A stretch of DNA of 49,865 nucleotides. Origin: Nannochloropsis salina CCMP1776 (taxonomy: Eukaryota > Sar > Eustigmatophyceae > Eustigmatales > Monodopsidaceae). Shown here one piece after another: positions 23,706 through 36,638 of the stretch. The DNA lies in assembly GCA_004565275.1 (NCBI GenBank), contig SDOX01000099.1, positions 17,278-67,142 on the forward strand. Direction: 5' to 3'. How positions within the stretch are numbered: position 1 is the stretch's first letter; each line of letters opens with the position of its first letter. The notes under the pieces were generated by a model. That model had not been told where the DNA came from. It was given only the letters and a program-made list of their open reading frames with translations, and made no database searches. Position numbers and translations under genes: made by a program.

Positions 23706-26700
23706 ATGCTAGACCGGTCTAAGTCGCCACTTTATCCGCAGCGTTGCCTGACGTGGTGTGTAGGGTTCGCTGCGGCGGCCGTGCTAGGAGCTCAGGCATT
23801 CGTCCCCCCTTCCCCGTCAACACCATCCCAATTACCGTTGGGAAACTCCTGTCAGAAATTCAATTCTCCACTTCTGGCCTACCGCGATGCATTCAGTCAT
23901 GGAGATCAACGCTCCTCCGGCGGCAACACCCGCAGTAGCGGAAGAAGCGAGCACGGCGATCGGCATTACGAGAGGGAATCCATCAGTAAAGAGCTGGGCG
24001 AAAGCGGTGAAAGCACCCGCAGGAGCTCGAGCGCAAATCTACCCTTCCTGAGCAAGAATCCTGAGGACCTTGGTTCCACTGCATTACGAGAAAGTCCGTC
24101 GCTATTCAAGCTACGGAAGCACGGAGGCGGACCTGAGTCCTCTTTCCCATCCTCCCGCTCCTTCTCCTCCTCAACGGCGCCCTTGCCGCCCCTGGAATCA
24201 CTTGCTGGTGGTGTTCCTGGCGGATATTCCACAGCAAGCAGTAGAGACCCGCCCCGGTAAGTATAGGGAGTGTCGAGGCGCCACGATGCAACATTCATCC
24301 TCACATTCCCTCCCGCGTCCTCCCCCCTAGTCCTTCTCCTCCCTCCAACGGACGACGGGATTCATGCTCCCTCTCTCCGGCCTCGTTGGCCGCTGCCATC
24401 CACCAGATCGTCAGGGTGCGTTTCTCTTGAAAACATTCCCCTCCCTACCCTCGTTTCACCTCGCGTCGCACCTAGGCTCCATTTCCTCCTGTGTACGTCG
24501 CATCTCAGCCCACCGTTTCTCCCCGACTGTCACTAGGAGTTAACGACCCCACCCAAGGGTCCTGGGGCGGCATCACCCGAGGCAGCAGCAAAAAGGCTCA
24601 AGCAGAAAAAGGTGAGCCAAAGAGAAAGGGACGTCAGGGTGAGGGGACTCACGACACGTTCAGGAAGAGGACGGGGAGAGGGAGAATACCGTGCCGTCTC
24701 GAAAAGGGTCAGGATTCCAACGGAATGACGGATGAGAGAGTAGCTGTCTCCGCTCCATTCTCTTTATCTACGGCTCGTTTCCCTCCTGCTCATCAAATTA
24801 TTCTTGTCCACGCGCTCAGCTCATGGAGAAGGAGCTCGGAGCCCTCTTGGCAGTCGCCGAGAGAAACGCGGGCTACCTCTCCCCTGAGGCCGTCACCACC
24901 ATCATCAACGCGCTCTCCAAACTCCCTCCCCGGTGCGTTTCCCGGACATGAAGAGATAAGGCCATGCCCGATGTGACTTTGATCGAGACCCCGTCGTCGT
25001 AGCGGTGGTGGATGTCGAAGTGGTGACGTACGATGTGCGACATGACAACTGCTTATCTCGAACCACATTGTAACGTCCCGGACGTAACTCTCCACCCATC
25101 AAATTCTTCTCTTCTCGTCTCCCTATGGTCCCCCTGCCCCTTTGAAACCGATATCTGCAGCGGCCTGCGTAGTGTCGTCCCTCTCTCCGCCTCGTTCCGT
25201 CCTCTGCGCGAGAAGCAGGAGAAAGAGGAGAGCGGGGGAAGAAAGAAGAACCACGTTGCCGAGGTGTTCGCCGTGGCGAAGGGGGAGGTGAGCAAGGAGG
25301 CACATGGATAGTGAGGGCAAAGGAGAGGGAGGAGGTGACGTCCTGTCAGACACGGAAACGGTGACGACGACGCGTAGGAGAGGGGAGGATCTTTTCATTG
25401 CCTGTGAAAGAAAGGGAAGACAAGGCGGGAGAAGCTGGAGGAGGACGGCGAGTGTAGAGGATGGCGGCAATGACATGCCGGGAGGATCGTGTTCGTTTCT
25501 CATGGGCGCCTTCGCCTCCTCGGTCCACAGGCCTGGCCTTCCCCCACCGTCTCGCTCCTGCCCGCCCTCCTCGCCCGCGCCCTGGAGGTCGTCCACGACA
25601 TGTCCCCCAGGTAGGTGTCTCGTCCTTTTCCCTTTTTGCCATCCATTTCAACCGCCTTTCATCTCTCACGCCCATGTCGCCTCGTCCTCCTCCTTCCCGC
25701 CGTCTCCGTCTCCCTGCCTTCAGGTGTGTTGCCACGACCGTCAACTCTTTGGCGCGCTTTCGCTCCTCCGTGGCCCCGTTCTCGCTCCCCATTCCTCCCT
25801 ACTTGCTCACGGGACTGAGTACGCAGGTGAGAAATTATTTATTATAGATCCAGGATTGGGTGACCGGGAGAGGAAGGGGGGACGGAGGGATGGAGGGACG
25901 GGGAGGGCTCGACTGATAGAGGGGACAGAGGGGAGAATGACGCGGTGGAGTCGGGAGGGAATCGAAGGATGGCTGGGTCTGACGGGACGCATGACACATC
26001 TTCACTTGTACGCGCAGGCGCAGAGATTCTTGGTCAAGGAAGAAGAGCGTGGGGAGGCAGGAAAGGAGGGGGGGAAGGGAAGGACGAGGACAGGCAGCGG
26101 AAGGGGAGGCGGCTTCGACTCTGGCGAGCGTTTCACCCCGCAAGGTCTCTCGAATATCATCAATGGCTTTGCACGTTTAGGTGAGGAGAATATTGCCTCT
26201 ATATTCCCCTCTGTCTTCTCCCTTGGTCCTCCCCTGACGCCTCACCTCCCCGTCCCTCCCTCCCTCCCTCCTTCCCTCCCTGCGCAGGCTACCACCCGGG
26301 ACGTCGATTTCTGGAGCTCTTTTGCGAGGAGCAGCTGAGTATGATGGAGGAGTTGGGCCCTCAGGTAAGGCAGGGACGGGGAGTGAGAGGGAGAGAGCAG
26401 GACCGCGAGCAAGTCGATCGTCTGGCGAGCGCGCGGTGTGTCTTCATGACACGTGTAGCACGCCGCAGAGTGCCCAAGGTGCCTTTCCCTTCTCCCTCCC
26501 CCTTCCCCCTCTTCCTCCTTCCCCCCGCCCTCCTCTCCTTGCTTCCATAGAACCTGGCGAACACCATCAACGCACTGGGCAAGCTCGGCTTTCATCCGGG
26601 TACCCGTTTCCTCGAACGCATCGCCGCACGGGCCGAGGATACGCTGCCAGAGTTCAACACGCAGGTTTGTGAATCGGGCACTGTGTCCTCCCTTGCCCTC

Positions 26701-29700
26701 TCTCTCCTTTTGCCACACCCTCGCCCGTTTTGTCTCCCCCTTTGGATACCCGGACGATCCCCCTCCCGACGCAGTCCATTTCCCTTCCTCCGTCCAGGGC
26801 CTCTCCAACATCATCAATGGCTTCGCGCGCCTCTCTCCCCCCTTCCACCCCGGCCCTGCCTTTTTGGACGCCCTCCGCGACGCCTCCTTTCCCTGCCTGC
26901 ACGTCTTCGAGTCTCGAGGCTTGGCCGCTCTTGCCCACGGGTACGTACGTGAGCTCTAGCACTCCTTGTCCGAGATGGCCCTCCTTGTCCTAGATGGCCC
27001 CGTCCTGCGGGCCTCCATCCTTCGTCCCATCCTGGGTATGCCCTGGCTCACTGGGCCCGCCCTCCCCCCTGCCTCTCCCTCTCTCCCCTCTTCCTCCCCT
27101 CCGTCCTGCCAGCTTCTCCACCTTGGGGCACCACCCCGGCAACGAGTACCTGGACGCGGTGGGGGAGGCCATGGGGCGGCATCTGGAACGGGCGTCGGAA
27201 GGACGGTAGGTGCCCCCTTTCCTGCACCCGTCCGTGTGGCGGGTCGCCACCCGTGGCCCCTCCTTTCCTCGCTCGACACATTGACGTCTGCCGCACTCCC
27301 CTTCTCCCTTCCTTCTCCTGCCCTTTCAGCGAGGGCATGACGGGGTGGACGCTGTCCACGCTCTACAATGGCCTCGCTCGCCTGGACTGGCGCCCGGGGA
27401 CCAACACCCTACGGGAAATGGGCCAAGAGGTGCGTCCCTTCTCTCTCCCGCTCCCTTCGTCCGTTCCCTTGTCTGGCTCTATCGTTCTTTTACACACACA
27501 CCCTCCCCCGCCCCTCCTCACCGTCCTCCCTCGCCCGCCCTCCCTCCACCTGACAGTCCAAATGGAGCCCCTCGCTGCCCCCCACTGAAGCCGCCGACAC
27601 CCCCCATCCCATGGGAGGCGACGCTGCCGACGCCATTACGGACCTCTCGGGTCTAGATTGGAGGGCCCCATCGTCCACCTCCCCTTCTTCCTCGGGAGGG
27701 GATCGCGGGAGGGAGGGAGGGAAGGGGAGGAGAGAGCCGACGGGGCAGCGACTGTGGACGTCGACGGCGGCGTGGCTGGTGGCACAGGGGCAGGGAGAGA
27801 CCCGATGGGGGGACGTGCTGGAGCCGCAGCAGTTGACGCAGGTAGGCGGGAAACGAATGGGGAAGAGAGGGGAAGAGAGAGAGTGTGTATTGATGGACAG
27901 GGAGGGTGCTGACATGGAGTGAGCGAGCCGGTGGGGAGGCAGAGAGCCAGGCAAAGAGGGAACAACAGGGGGTGGGTGCATGGGGAGAAGGACGCGAGAA
28001 CGTCCCGCCGGCGTCTTTCCCATTCAACCTGTCTCCTTCTGTCCTTCCCCCCTTCCCCTCTTCCATCCTCTAGCTCCTGTGGTCTCTGGCGATCATGGGC
28101 CCGCCCGTGGAGGCCGAGGGCCTCTTTCGCCGCCTCTTGGGCTCCGCCATCGCCCGTCTAGGCTCACCCTCCACCTCGCCCTCGGCCGCTTCCTTGGCCG
28201 GGAAGGGTCGGGCGGTGGACTGCGAGGACGGTGATTGCAACGTGGTGCCCGTCCACGCGTTGAGGCAGCTGCGGCAGGTGCGGTGGACAAGGGAGAGGCG
28301 GGATCAAGGACCTGGGGAGAAGATATTTCTGAAACCTTGTCTTGGAGTGACTTGCCGCGTGCTCATGGTCTTTATCCTGGTTTTTTTTGGCCCTGCTCCT
28401 TTTCCTTGTCGTCAGGTGGCACGCTTCGTGGAGGTGGTGCTGGGATGGGAGGGAGTGGAGATGGCCGTGGGCGGTTCCCCTGAGGCGGACAAGCTGGACG
28501 AGATGAAGCAGCCCACAGCCTCGTCCCTCCTGCACATGGTGAGAACGGGGGGGGGGCAGGATAAGGGGAAGGAGGGAGGGCATAGAAATGGAGGGAGAAG
28601 ATACGGGGGCCCGTGAGGACGCTCGCTCACCGAGTGCACGTCTCTTTTCACAGGAGGTGCTCCGCCTTCTCTGCAGAGATCTGGCTGCCTACGATGCCCG
28701 GACGGTAAGCCCGACGGCCGCCCCCCTCGCTTCCCTTTTCCGTGTCTATCCCTCACGCCCGTTTCTGACCGCCTGCTTCCTACGCTCCAGGAGGTCGACG
28801 ACGGGGTCTACGTCCAGGACATTGTGCTGATGCCGAAGGCAGCCGGTGTTTCCGGCGCCAAGCCCTCCCTGCCCCCTCCCCTCCCCGTCATCGTGGAGGT
28901 GGATGGCCCCCCCCACTTCTTCAACAATGTGCCTCGCCGGTCCCGGGGGGACCACAAGCTTAAGGTGGGTCAGGGGGCGGCGAGGGAGCAGGAAAGGGGC
29001 ACGTAATGCGGGGGGAGGGCGCAGGAAACTGATTAGTGAGGGATTCAACGAGGGACAAGCGATTCGCAGCGCGGGAAAAGGCTGCCGGTTTCTATCGTGC
29101 GCTCTCTGCGCGATCATTCTTCCCACATGTTCCTTCCTCCCTTCTTTCCTCGACGCCCCTCTCGCGTGCCCGCCCAGGCCCGCATTCTCGAGGCGCAGAC
29201 GGGCAAGAAAAACGGCGGCGTGGTGAGTGTGACCTGGTGGGAGTGGGTGTGTCGCACGCGGAGGCAGCGGACCAGGATGATGGTGCGAAAACTCGTGGAG
29301 GTGGGCGTGACCGATCCCTCCTTGTACTTGAGGGGCGTTGCGGCGCTATCTTTGGAAGGTGAGGAGACGAAGAGAAGAGGGTAGAAACGGGAGGCGAAGG
29401 GGAAGAGGGACAGGGACGGGGGTCAAGAGGGATTAATCATCACTCGGGTGCACTAGAGCGAAATTCAGCCACAAGCCTGTCTCGATCTGTCATCCTTCAT
29501 TTCTCTTCTCTCATAAGTGACCCTTCATCACTCATCTTTCTTCAATAATCCACCAACAGAGGAGGCTGAGGAAGAAAAAGAAGAGTTTGTGGAGGCGTTG
29601 AGCTTCGAGGGCGAAGACGACGAAGGGGAGTGGATGAGGTACGACAGAGCCCTTCATCAAGGGCAACGGAGGAGCGTAGGTCACGGTTGTTGACAACCCT

Positions 29701-30189
29701 AACCCCAACCTTACGGAAGGAAGAAAATTTGCGTGATGTAGAAAGTAGGATAGTGGAAAGGAAAGGACTCTTCTGGTGACCAATCCAATCGCCGCTGCTC
29801 GACCCTCACCCCTCTCCTTTGTCCTTTCTCCCTCTTCCAGCTACAGCGATGACGAGGACGATGAGGACAGTGAAGCTGCAGATGGCGGGCTCATCCAAGC
29901 CAAAGCTCGATCTCTCCTCCAGCAAAAACAAGAAAGGCCTCAGTCTATGATTATCTGGGGTAGGGAAGATGGCGGACACCTTTACAACGCGCCATCGTCC
30001 GCCAGGCTCTCACCGGAAGGGTTAGGAGCTCGCATCGAAAGCGAGGAGGAATCTCTCTTGTGGTCGCTCACAGTGCCGGAGCTGAAGGCAAAATTGAGGG
30101 AGAAACGCCTTCCCGTCTCTGGGGTAAAGGCGGCTTTGGTGTCGCGTCTGATGAATGTCTTGGAGGCAGTGGAAGAAGGAGGGACATAG
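23706..30189 (+). CDS. Plastid-targeted helical-repeat protein with RAP and C-terminal SAP domains (organellar RNA factor)
   Basis: About 21 exons; first 23706-24256, then 24331-24415 and 24476-24611; last ones 28791-28964, 29178-29358, 29560-29638 and 29841-30189. The start encodes a signal peptide (CVGFAAAAVLGAQA) followed by FVPPSPSTP, matching the heterokont plastid motif with cleavage before Phe, and then a Ser/Arg-rich transit region. From about 24.8 to 27.5 kb come repeated helical units such as LSNIINGFARLGYHPG, LANTINALGKLGFHPG, LSNIINGFARL...FHPG, FSTLGHHPGNEYLDAV and LSTLYNGLARLDWRPG. These are OPR/HPR-like repeats of RAP proteins. The RAP domain follows: VIVEVDGPPHFFNN, HKLKARILEAQ, VVSVTWWEWV. 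A SAP motif ends the protein: LTVPELKAKLREKRLPVSGVK. RAP proteins act on organellar RNA processing or stability. Middle exon boundaries (exons 4-7) are approximate. Confidence 0.85.
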
Positions 30190-31109
30190 GGGACATCGCG
30201 ATCGAATCGAAGGCAATCAGAAATATGTAAGGGAGCATATTGTACAGTGTACAAGGAGTAGGTACTATAGAAATATAACGACACGTATCAACACGGAAAA
30301 ATGAAATGAGGCGACTCCTTGTCCCGTCCCAGTTTTGAAACCTATGATCTAGTGGCGACCGACGATGACAGTGTGACGGTAGTATCGCGTGTTGACATGC
30401 CCACACTGACAGAAGTGCCTCCCCTGTTCGACCGGCGAGAATTGTTCTTCGCTTTTCTCAGGCGGCATTGTCAATAGATACAAGGCTACGTCCTCGAGTA
30501 TTTTACAAATGGCAACGTACTACGTAGCTGTAGTCTCCAGCGGATCTGTATTCATTTCGTCCTCGGTCGGACAATGACACTTAGGGGAAAAAGAGTCTCA
30601 ATCCAGCAGTAGTCGGCATCAGAGACTCCAGCACCGTGGAGTGATCGCATGGATCCCGTAGCGTAAGGGACGGTGGACGATCCTGCATAAGAAGATGTTA
30701 TACCAGCCGAGGATCAGGGTTCTCTGACTTCTTTCAGGTACCTCAGTACCTTGGGGAAAAAATGCATGCTACACAAGGACCAAGATGCCAGCCTTCAAAG
30801 CATTTGAAAGCTTCTCACAAAGAGTGAAGCCACTTACGCTGCATAGTGAAGATAAAATAAAATAAATTCAGCCAACAGATGGTTACACGTACTCAATTCG
30901 ATTTTTTTTTTAATTGTCTCGCAAGCTCGAATTGCGGTCTTTGGGCTTTACGAACGCACAACTTTCACCACCTTTTCGGGATATCGATTGTTCCTGATGC
31001 GTTTCTTGTCAAATATTAACCTGACCGTTCTTTAACTGAAACAGAGCAATACAACGGCATTAAAACAACGAGAATCAGTGTCTTACTTCCTCAACCATCG
31101 ATTTCAGTA
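30190..31109. other. Spacer between convergent genes, no supported gene
   Basis: About 900 bases between the stop of the RAP-SAP gene and the stop of the leftward KH gene, more AT-rich than the flanking exons, with a T9 run near 30902-30910. It should hold two 3' untranslated regions. No gene or repeat recognised. Confidence 0.45.
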
Positions 31110-34100
31110 TTACCCTCCTCTGCCGCTAAAGTCGATCAAATTATCGTCGCCAGGGCGCTTGATACGGCTGTTGAGACGGATAATGTGATTGCTGTGGCTG
31201 CTGTGGCTGCTGTGGCTGCTGTGGCTGCTGCTGTGCCGGCTGATACTGAGGTTGCGCTGATGGTTGTTGCCAAGTTCCCCACGACTGCTGCGGCCGTGGC
31301 TGCTCTCGAACCTGCTGCTGTTGCTGCGACTGCTGCTGCAAGAAAGAAGAGAGGTATCCCAGAGTTTGGTTTTCTTCGCTCGTGCGTCCAGATGCCTCTT
31401 GTCCTCGCCCATCCGACAAGTTTCCAAGAAGGCCCAGCCCCCACGGCTGCGGCTGCTGACTTTGCACCGCGGAGGACTGCGTAGGTGCCGGCGGGGGCGG
31501 GGGGGGGGAGGGGGCGGAGGAAGAGTGCTTGAGAAAGACGGAAGCGAGTGTGTTTGCTGTTGCGGTTGCTGCTGATGTTGCTGCGGCGTCTCCTGCTGCC
31601 GGTGGTAGGCGCGAAGCATCTGTTGGGCGGTGCCTGGGTCGACGGCAGTGGCGACTGACTTGGGAAGCCCCAAGAGGGTCATCAGCTGAGAGACCGAAGC
31701 GTCTACAGGTGCCGCCGGTGGATTCGGAGGGACTGCCGGGGCGGTGAGTTGCGGGGGCGGGGGCTGAGACTGCGACGCTTGATGAGCCTGGGTGGGGTAT
31801 GCCGCGCTGTATCCCCCAGGCGGGTAGGAGGTGGGATGGGGTTGAGGTTGAGCTTGGTGGCCAGACGATCCCCCGGGCTGGGGTTGAAGGGGATCATAGC
31901 TTTGAGAATAGCTGGTAGAGTAAGCGGTGGAGGACGGCGCTGCGGTCGCCGGCGGTGGAAGGTGCGGTGCAGGTGCTGGAGCATGTCGGGAAGATTCTCG
32001 CGAATCGCTGCTGGGCGCGAACGATCGACCTCGATACCCCTCCCAGTCCCTGTCTCTCCGGCCGCGATCTCCCCAGCTCCCTTCACCCCCTTCGTAGTGG
32101 TGGCTGCCCTGTCTGTGCCCACTTTCCTTCTGTCGATGCAACTCGAACGCAGGCGCCGACGTACTGGTGGCTCCGGTTGACCGAGAGGAGGGACCAGGCA
32201 CCAGGGGATGTTGCGGGATGGCATGACTTGGCCTGGATGCTGGGGGCGAAGAGGGTGCGGGCGTAGGAGCTGACGCTGACTGGTATTGGCTGTAGGCTGG
32301 CGGGACTGTGGAGGGTTGGGTTGAGTACGCGTGGGACGCAGAGGGGTAGCCGTGGTAGGACTTGCTGGTAGGGGGGGCATTGGACGGAAAGCCGTGCGAG
32401 GACCGGGGGGGAGATTGGCGGTGAGGCTGCTGCGGCCCCATGTGCGAGGGCTCATGCTGGGAGGAGGAGGGCGGCGGGGCGGAGGAGGTGATGGGCTTGA
32501 TCTGTTCAATCGCCTTCGGAGGGGCCCTAGGGGGAGGAAGAAGGGAAAAGTGTCAATTTACACTCCATGATCTCCTGTCTCCTGGACCACAACGCACGAA
32601 CACGAAACAGGCAAGGCCTCCGCCTTTTTACGTTCCTCGTCTCCACTTACGATGCCATCCGGTCCAGCAACTGCTGCTCCACGGCCAGCACGGTGGCCAG
32701 GGGCCCCGTCAGCATCACGGGTCGCTCGTCGTAGGTGCGGGTGAAAGAGGTCTCCTCCTGCAAGATCTTCACCAGCACGCCCGACGCGTGCAGCTCCCGG
32801 ATGAAGGAGCCGCCCTGGCATGCGCGCGTGGGCCGAGGCGAGATCAGAGATCGAGGAAATAGAGACAGCACCCCCCCGCCCCCGGCCCCCTCCCTCCCCC
32901 CCCCATCCACCCACCTTCCCGATGACGTGGCCCATAAGCGGGACGGGCAGTGAAAACTTGATGGTCACCTCCTCCTCCTCCGCCGAGGCCTGCATCCCCA
33001 GCTCCTCCGCCGCCGCCTCTGTCAGCGCCCTCTCTGCCCGCTCCTTGCTCTCCTGCATGCGCCACGCGAAAACCCGCTCCCGCACGATTTCCCGCGCCGC
33101 ATTGATCTCCTGCTGGCCCCCATCGAGGACGATGGACGTCTCGTTCGAGCCCATTTCCGTGTCACCAATCTAGGGAGAGAGGGGTCGAATGAGGAAACCG
33201 AGGGGCACGCGTGGGCCCGCCAGAGCGTCGCTTCGCTCCCTTCTCCTTTACTGTCCCCCTACCTTGGCCAACATGACGCGGGCGCCCGTCGTCTCCCGCA
33301 GTTCCCGCATCCGCGCGCCTTTGGGGCCCATGAGCATCCCCACAGCGCGCACCGGTACCTTTACCACCACTGCGTCCGGACTGAAGCCCTGGCCGAGGAG
33401 GCCGAAGTAGTGCCCGCCCACCTAGAGGGAAGGCGGGGGGGAGGGCGGGAGAGAGGGGGGGGAGGAAAGGTAAGAAAGAGGATGGTGGAGTTACGAGGGA
33501 GAGGGGGCAGTGAGGGGATTCTTCAAGCACGCGCCGCGTCGTGTGGCTTCTTCTTTCGGGTCAAAGAACCACGAGAACGGTCAAAATAATGATCAAGCAA
33601 GACGCGCACCTTCTCTCTTATGAGGGCCAGAGCCTTGTCTCGCTCGGCCTTCCGGCCCGTCACGTAGACTGCTCGCTTCTGATGGCGGCTGGGAGGGAGC
33701 TCCTCCTCGTGGCCGAGGCGAATGCGAGCGCCCGACTCGCTGCTGATGTGCGCGAGGGTGGCACCCCGTTTGCCTGGATGCAAGGAAGGGAGGGAGGGAG
33801 GGAGGGAGGGAAGGAGGGAGGGAAGGAGAAAGGAACGAGGGGAGGGGAGAGAAGGGTGTCAATGCTTGCCAAAGCCTAGTCGAGTGAACACTCCCCATGT
33901 ACTGCTCAGAAAGCGACACGAGTCCCCGCGCCGGCAAGACTGTCTACACCACCCTTCAATCTACCTCGCGCTGTCCCTCCTACCCTCGCCTCCCCCCACT
34001 CCGGTCATCCCTACCGATGAGGGCACCGCCCAGCTCGAGCGGGATGCACCATTTGACCGTGACGCGAGGATCTGAGCCTGGAGGAGGGTGAGAGAGAGTG

Positions 34101-36302
34101 GAAGGAGCAGGGGGGAGGGAGAGGGTGGGAGGGAGAGGTCTTGAGGTGCGCATCACGCGTGGAGGAGGGATATGGCATGGGCGTGGAAAGGGGATCCAGG
34201 GAGTGTGAGAGTGTGAGGAGAGACGCATGACGCCCTCGCGTGCAACGATAGCAGGCGGAATAGAGCAGAGGACAAGGGGGAAAGGAATGGCAGCCGAGCC
34301 CGCGGCTTCAGGAGGGGAGGGAGCGAGGGAGAGAGAGGGGGCAGTCGAGGAGTGTATCGGGATTAAGGTCAGAGGAGAGGCGGCAGGCATGGGTGAAGGG
34401 GCTGCGAGTGGGTGAGAGCGCAGGGGGGGTTGGTCAAGGAAGCTGGGGACGTGAATGAGTGCGTAGCGTACCGGCGAAAAGAGTGTCTTCCAGATTACCC
34501 TCCCGAATGATGCTGTTTCGTCGGTCAATTAGCTTCTGTAGGATGAGGACTTGAGCCTTGGCCACCTTCTACTCGAGCCAAACCGCGCAAGAAAGAGCGT
34601 AGGGGGGGGAACGGGGTGAAAAGGGGGTGGGGGAAGGCGAAACGGGGATGAGGATGGTGTCGCACGCAGGGAGTGGAAGGGAGGGGAGGAGGAGAGGGAT
34701 GGAAACGCCGCGGGGTAATGGGTTTGAGAGGCGAAGAGGAGCAGTGCGGGAGTGGTCCGTGAACGGGCGTGGAGTCTCAGATCCATACATTTTGATAAGA
34801 GTAAGCATAGGATAGATGTACATATAAGAGGGTGGAGTCATGCTGGAGGGGGCGGACACGGCAGTGAACCGCCCGAGCCCAGGGCTCCAGGGCCTCCGCC
34901 GGGTGCGAAGGCCAGCCCGGCCGCTCAAGCGTCTTATCCCCCCTGTACCACCGCTTTCCTCCCCCCCACACTCGTCCAGCTGCTCCCACCTACCTCCCAG
35001 GACCCGCTCAGGGTGATGCCTCTGTCGTAACAGCCTTCGCCCATGTCCTTGTAGTCCTGCACCTTCAGCCGCACGTTGTCCGCGCGGCTCACGATCTCCT
35101 GACGAGTGGCCCCGGCTGTCCGGGGCGGGGGGCAAAGGACGCACGGATGGATCCGAGGAGGGGCGGAGGGAGGGAGAGCGTGATCAGGCATGCTCTAACA
35201 GTCGTCGCGCGGCCTCTCTACCAGGGGCCCGACCTCGCGCCCCCGACCCCACAACTCCCATAGGCCACCATCAGACCGTGCCTCGGTTAGGGTCACTCCA
35301 CCGCTTCTTTCCCCCTCCCTCCAGCACCCACCTCGCCCGATCAGCAAGCCCATGGCCTCGTTTGGGACCAAGATCGTCAGCGTGTAGGAGCTCTCGTCCT
35401 GTTGCCCCTGTCCCGAGAAGCGCCTCCGACGCCGTTCCTCGCGCAAGTCCGGCTCCCCCAGAGGCCGCTTAGCGCCCGGTGTCTCCGCCTCGGCAGGCCT
35501 TGAGGACCACCGTGACGAGGCATGACGGGAATTTTCCTCTTTTTCGGCCTTACGATCCTGCTCAGTAGCCGGCTCCTCCTTTTTCTCCTCCTCCGTCTTC
35601 TCCTCCTCCGTCTCCCCCTCTTCCTCCTCCGCCATTGCCTCCTCTTCCTCCCCCGCGATCATCTTCTTCTCTTCCCCTTTCTTCTTTTGACTCGTCGCCG
35701 TATCCCACTTGCCCGCCTGAGCGGCCTGCCCGTCGGTGACCGCAGGGGGGGCACAAACCTCGTTTTCTATAGTAGCGCCTTCTTCTCCGGTCTCGTTCGC
35801 TGGGCTCACGGAGGGAGCGGGCGTCGCGCCGGAGGGTTCCGTTGGCTGTTCAGATTCCAGTTGAGGTTCAGGAGCAGGTGGAGCGATATTCTGTGGGTGT
35901 GGAAGAGGGAGTGACGGATCGAGCAATGTGTAGGAGCAAAGGCTGTAAGATGAAGAGGGACGGGATTTTAACGAGTATTTTTCAGGTAACTCGCCCAATT
36001 TCCCTCACAACCTGTACAGAAGAAGTTTTGTCAGCTCGCTAGACTACGAAGGCTTATGACGCGTTTCAAGCTCGACCTGGCGATGCATGTACATAAGAAC
36101 TACTGACCTCACAGACGCCGTCCTCCTTGGCCTTCGCCTTATTTTCGGCCCCTACTCCTTTTCCCCGTCCGCGCTTCTTGGAGGTTTCAGGTGCCTGTTC
36201 CAACACATCAGTCACAGCTGTGTTCTCTCCTTGCGTGTCTCGGAGGGAAGTGACTGCTTTGGCAGCCTCTTCCGCTACTGCGCTTCCACGGGTGCGCACC
36301 AT
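31110..36302 (-). CDS. RNA-binding protein with four KH domains and Gln/Pro-rich tail (FUBP/PCBP/vigilin-like)
   Basis: Ten exons on the reverse strand: 36302-36108, 35890-35332, 35115-34994, 34568-34472, 34071-34015, 33773-33610, 33421-33263, 33169-32915, 32814-32651, and 32526 to the end. All phases match. The N-terminus is basic, then a Glu/Lys-rich region. Four KH domains follow with GxxG loops: LLIGRAGATRQEIV, ALIGKRGATLAHIS, MLMGPKGARMRELR and HVIGKGGSFIREL. Such proteins bind single-stranded RNA or DNA. The tail is Pro/Gln/Ser-rich with SQPPPPQLTAP and many Q repeats. Oddity: at a G10 run (31499-31508, C10 on the coding strand) the Q-rich tail shifts frame. As sequenced the protein ends at 31110 with a Ser/Arg/His tail; with one extra base it would continue Q-rich (GYLSSFLQQQ) and stop at 31141. 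No function beyond RNA binding is claimed. Confidence 0.87.
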
Positions 36303-36638
36303 GACTGCACGAGGGCAAGAGGGCAATCCAAACTATCTCCCCTGTCAAGCTTTGGATTGCATGTATGTACGTTGCGGTCATGGAAAAAGGCGTTGCCATC
36401 ATGGGGAAACAAAATTTTAATGTCGGTAGCTGGAAAAGAAAGGTCATTTTGGTGTAAGAGTCGGAGAACCCCCTACCAAAAGTGCCAGCGACAAGGCGAT
36501 GCCCGCCCCGCTTCGTGTCCCAAGGGCGTACACCACCACACCGCGCACCCGTGCATTTACACATTTCTGACCACAGACAGCCAGTCATGACAGAGGAGGA
36601 CATGTAGCGGCGGCATAGTGGACAACTCCGCAGTGCGA
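36303..36638. promoter_or_regulatory. Divergent promoter region, KH protein / kinase-like protein
   Basis: About 335 bases between the KH gene's start codon and the first in-frame ATG of the rightward kinase-like ORF. No TATA box stands out. Inference from gene order. Confidence 0.4.

Noticed and set aside
29685-29715. CCCTAACCCC-like sequence resembling a telomere repeat
   Set aside because: Only about one and a half units, inside an intron of the RAP-SAP gene; a similar single TTAGGGTTAG at 45107 is also isolated. Not an interstitial telomere.
31136-31444. Alanine/threonine-rich frame in the KH gene tail
   Set aside because: Third frame of a Gln-codon repeat; it has no join in phase with the KH exons.
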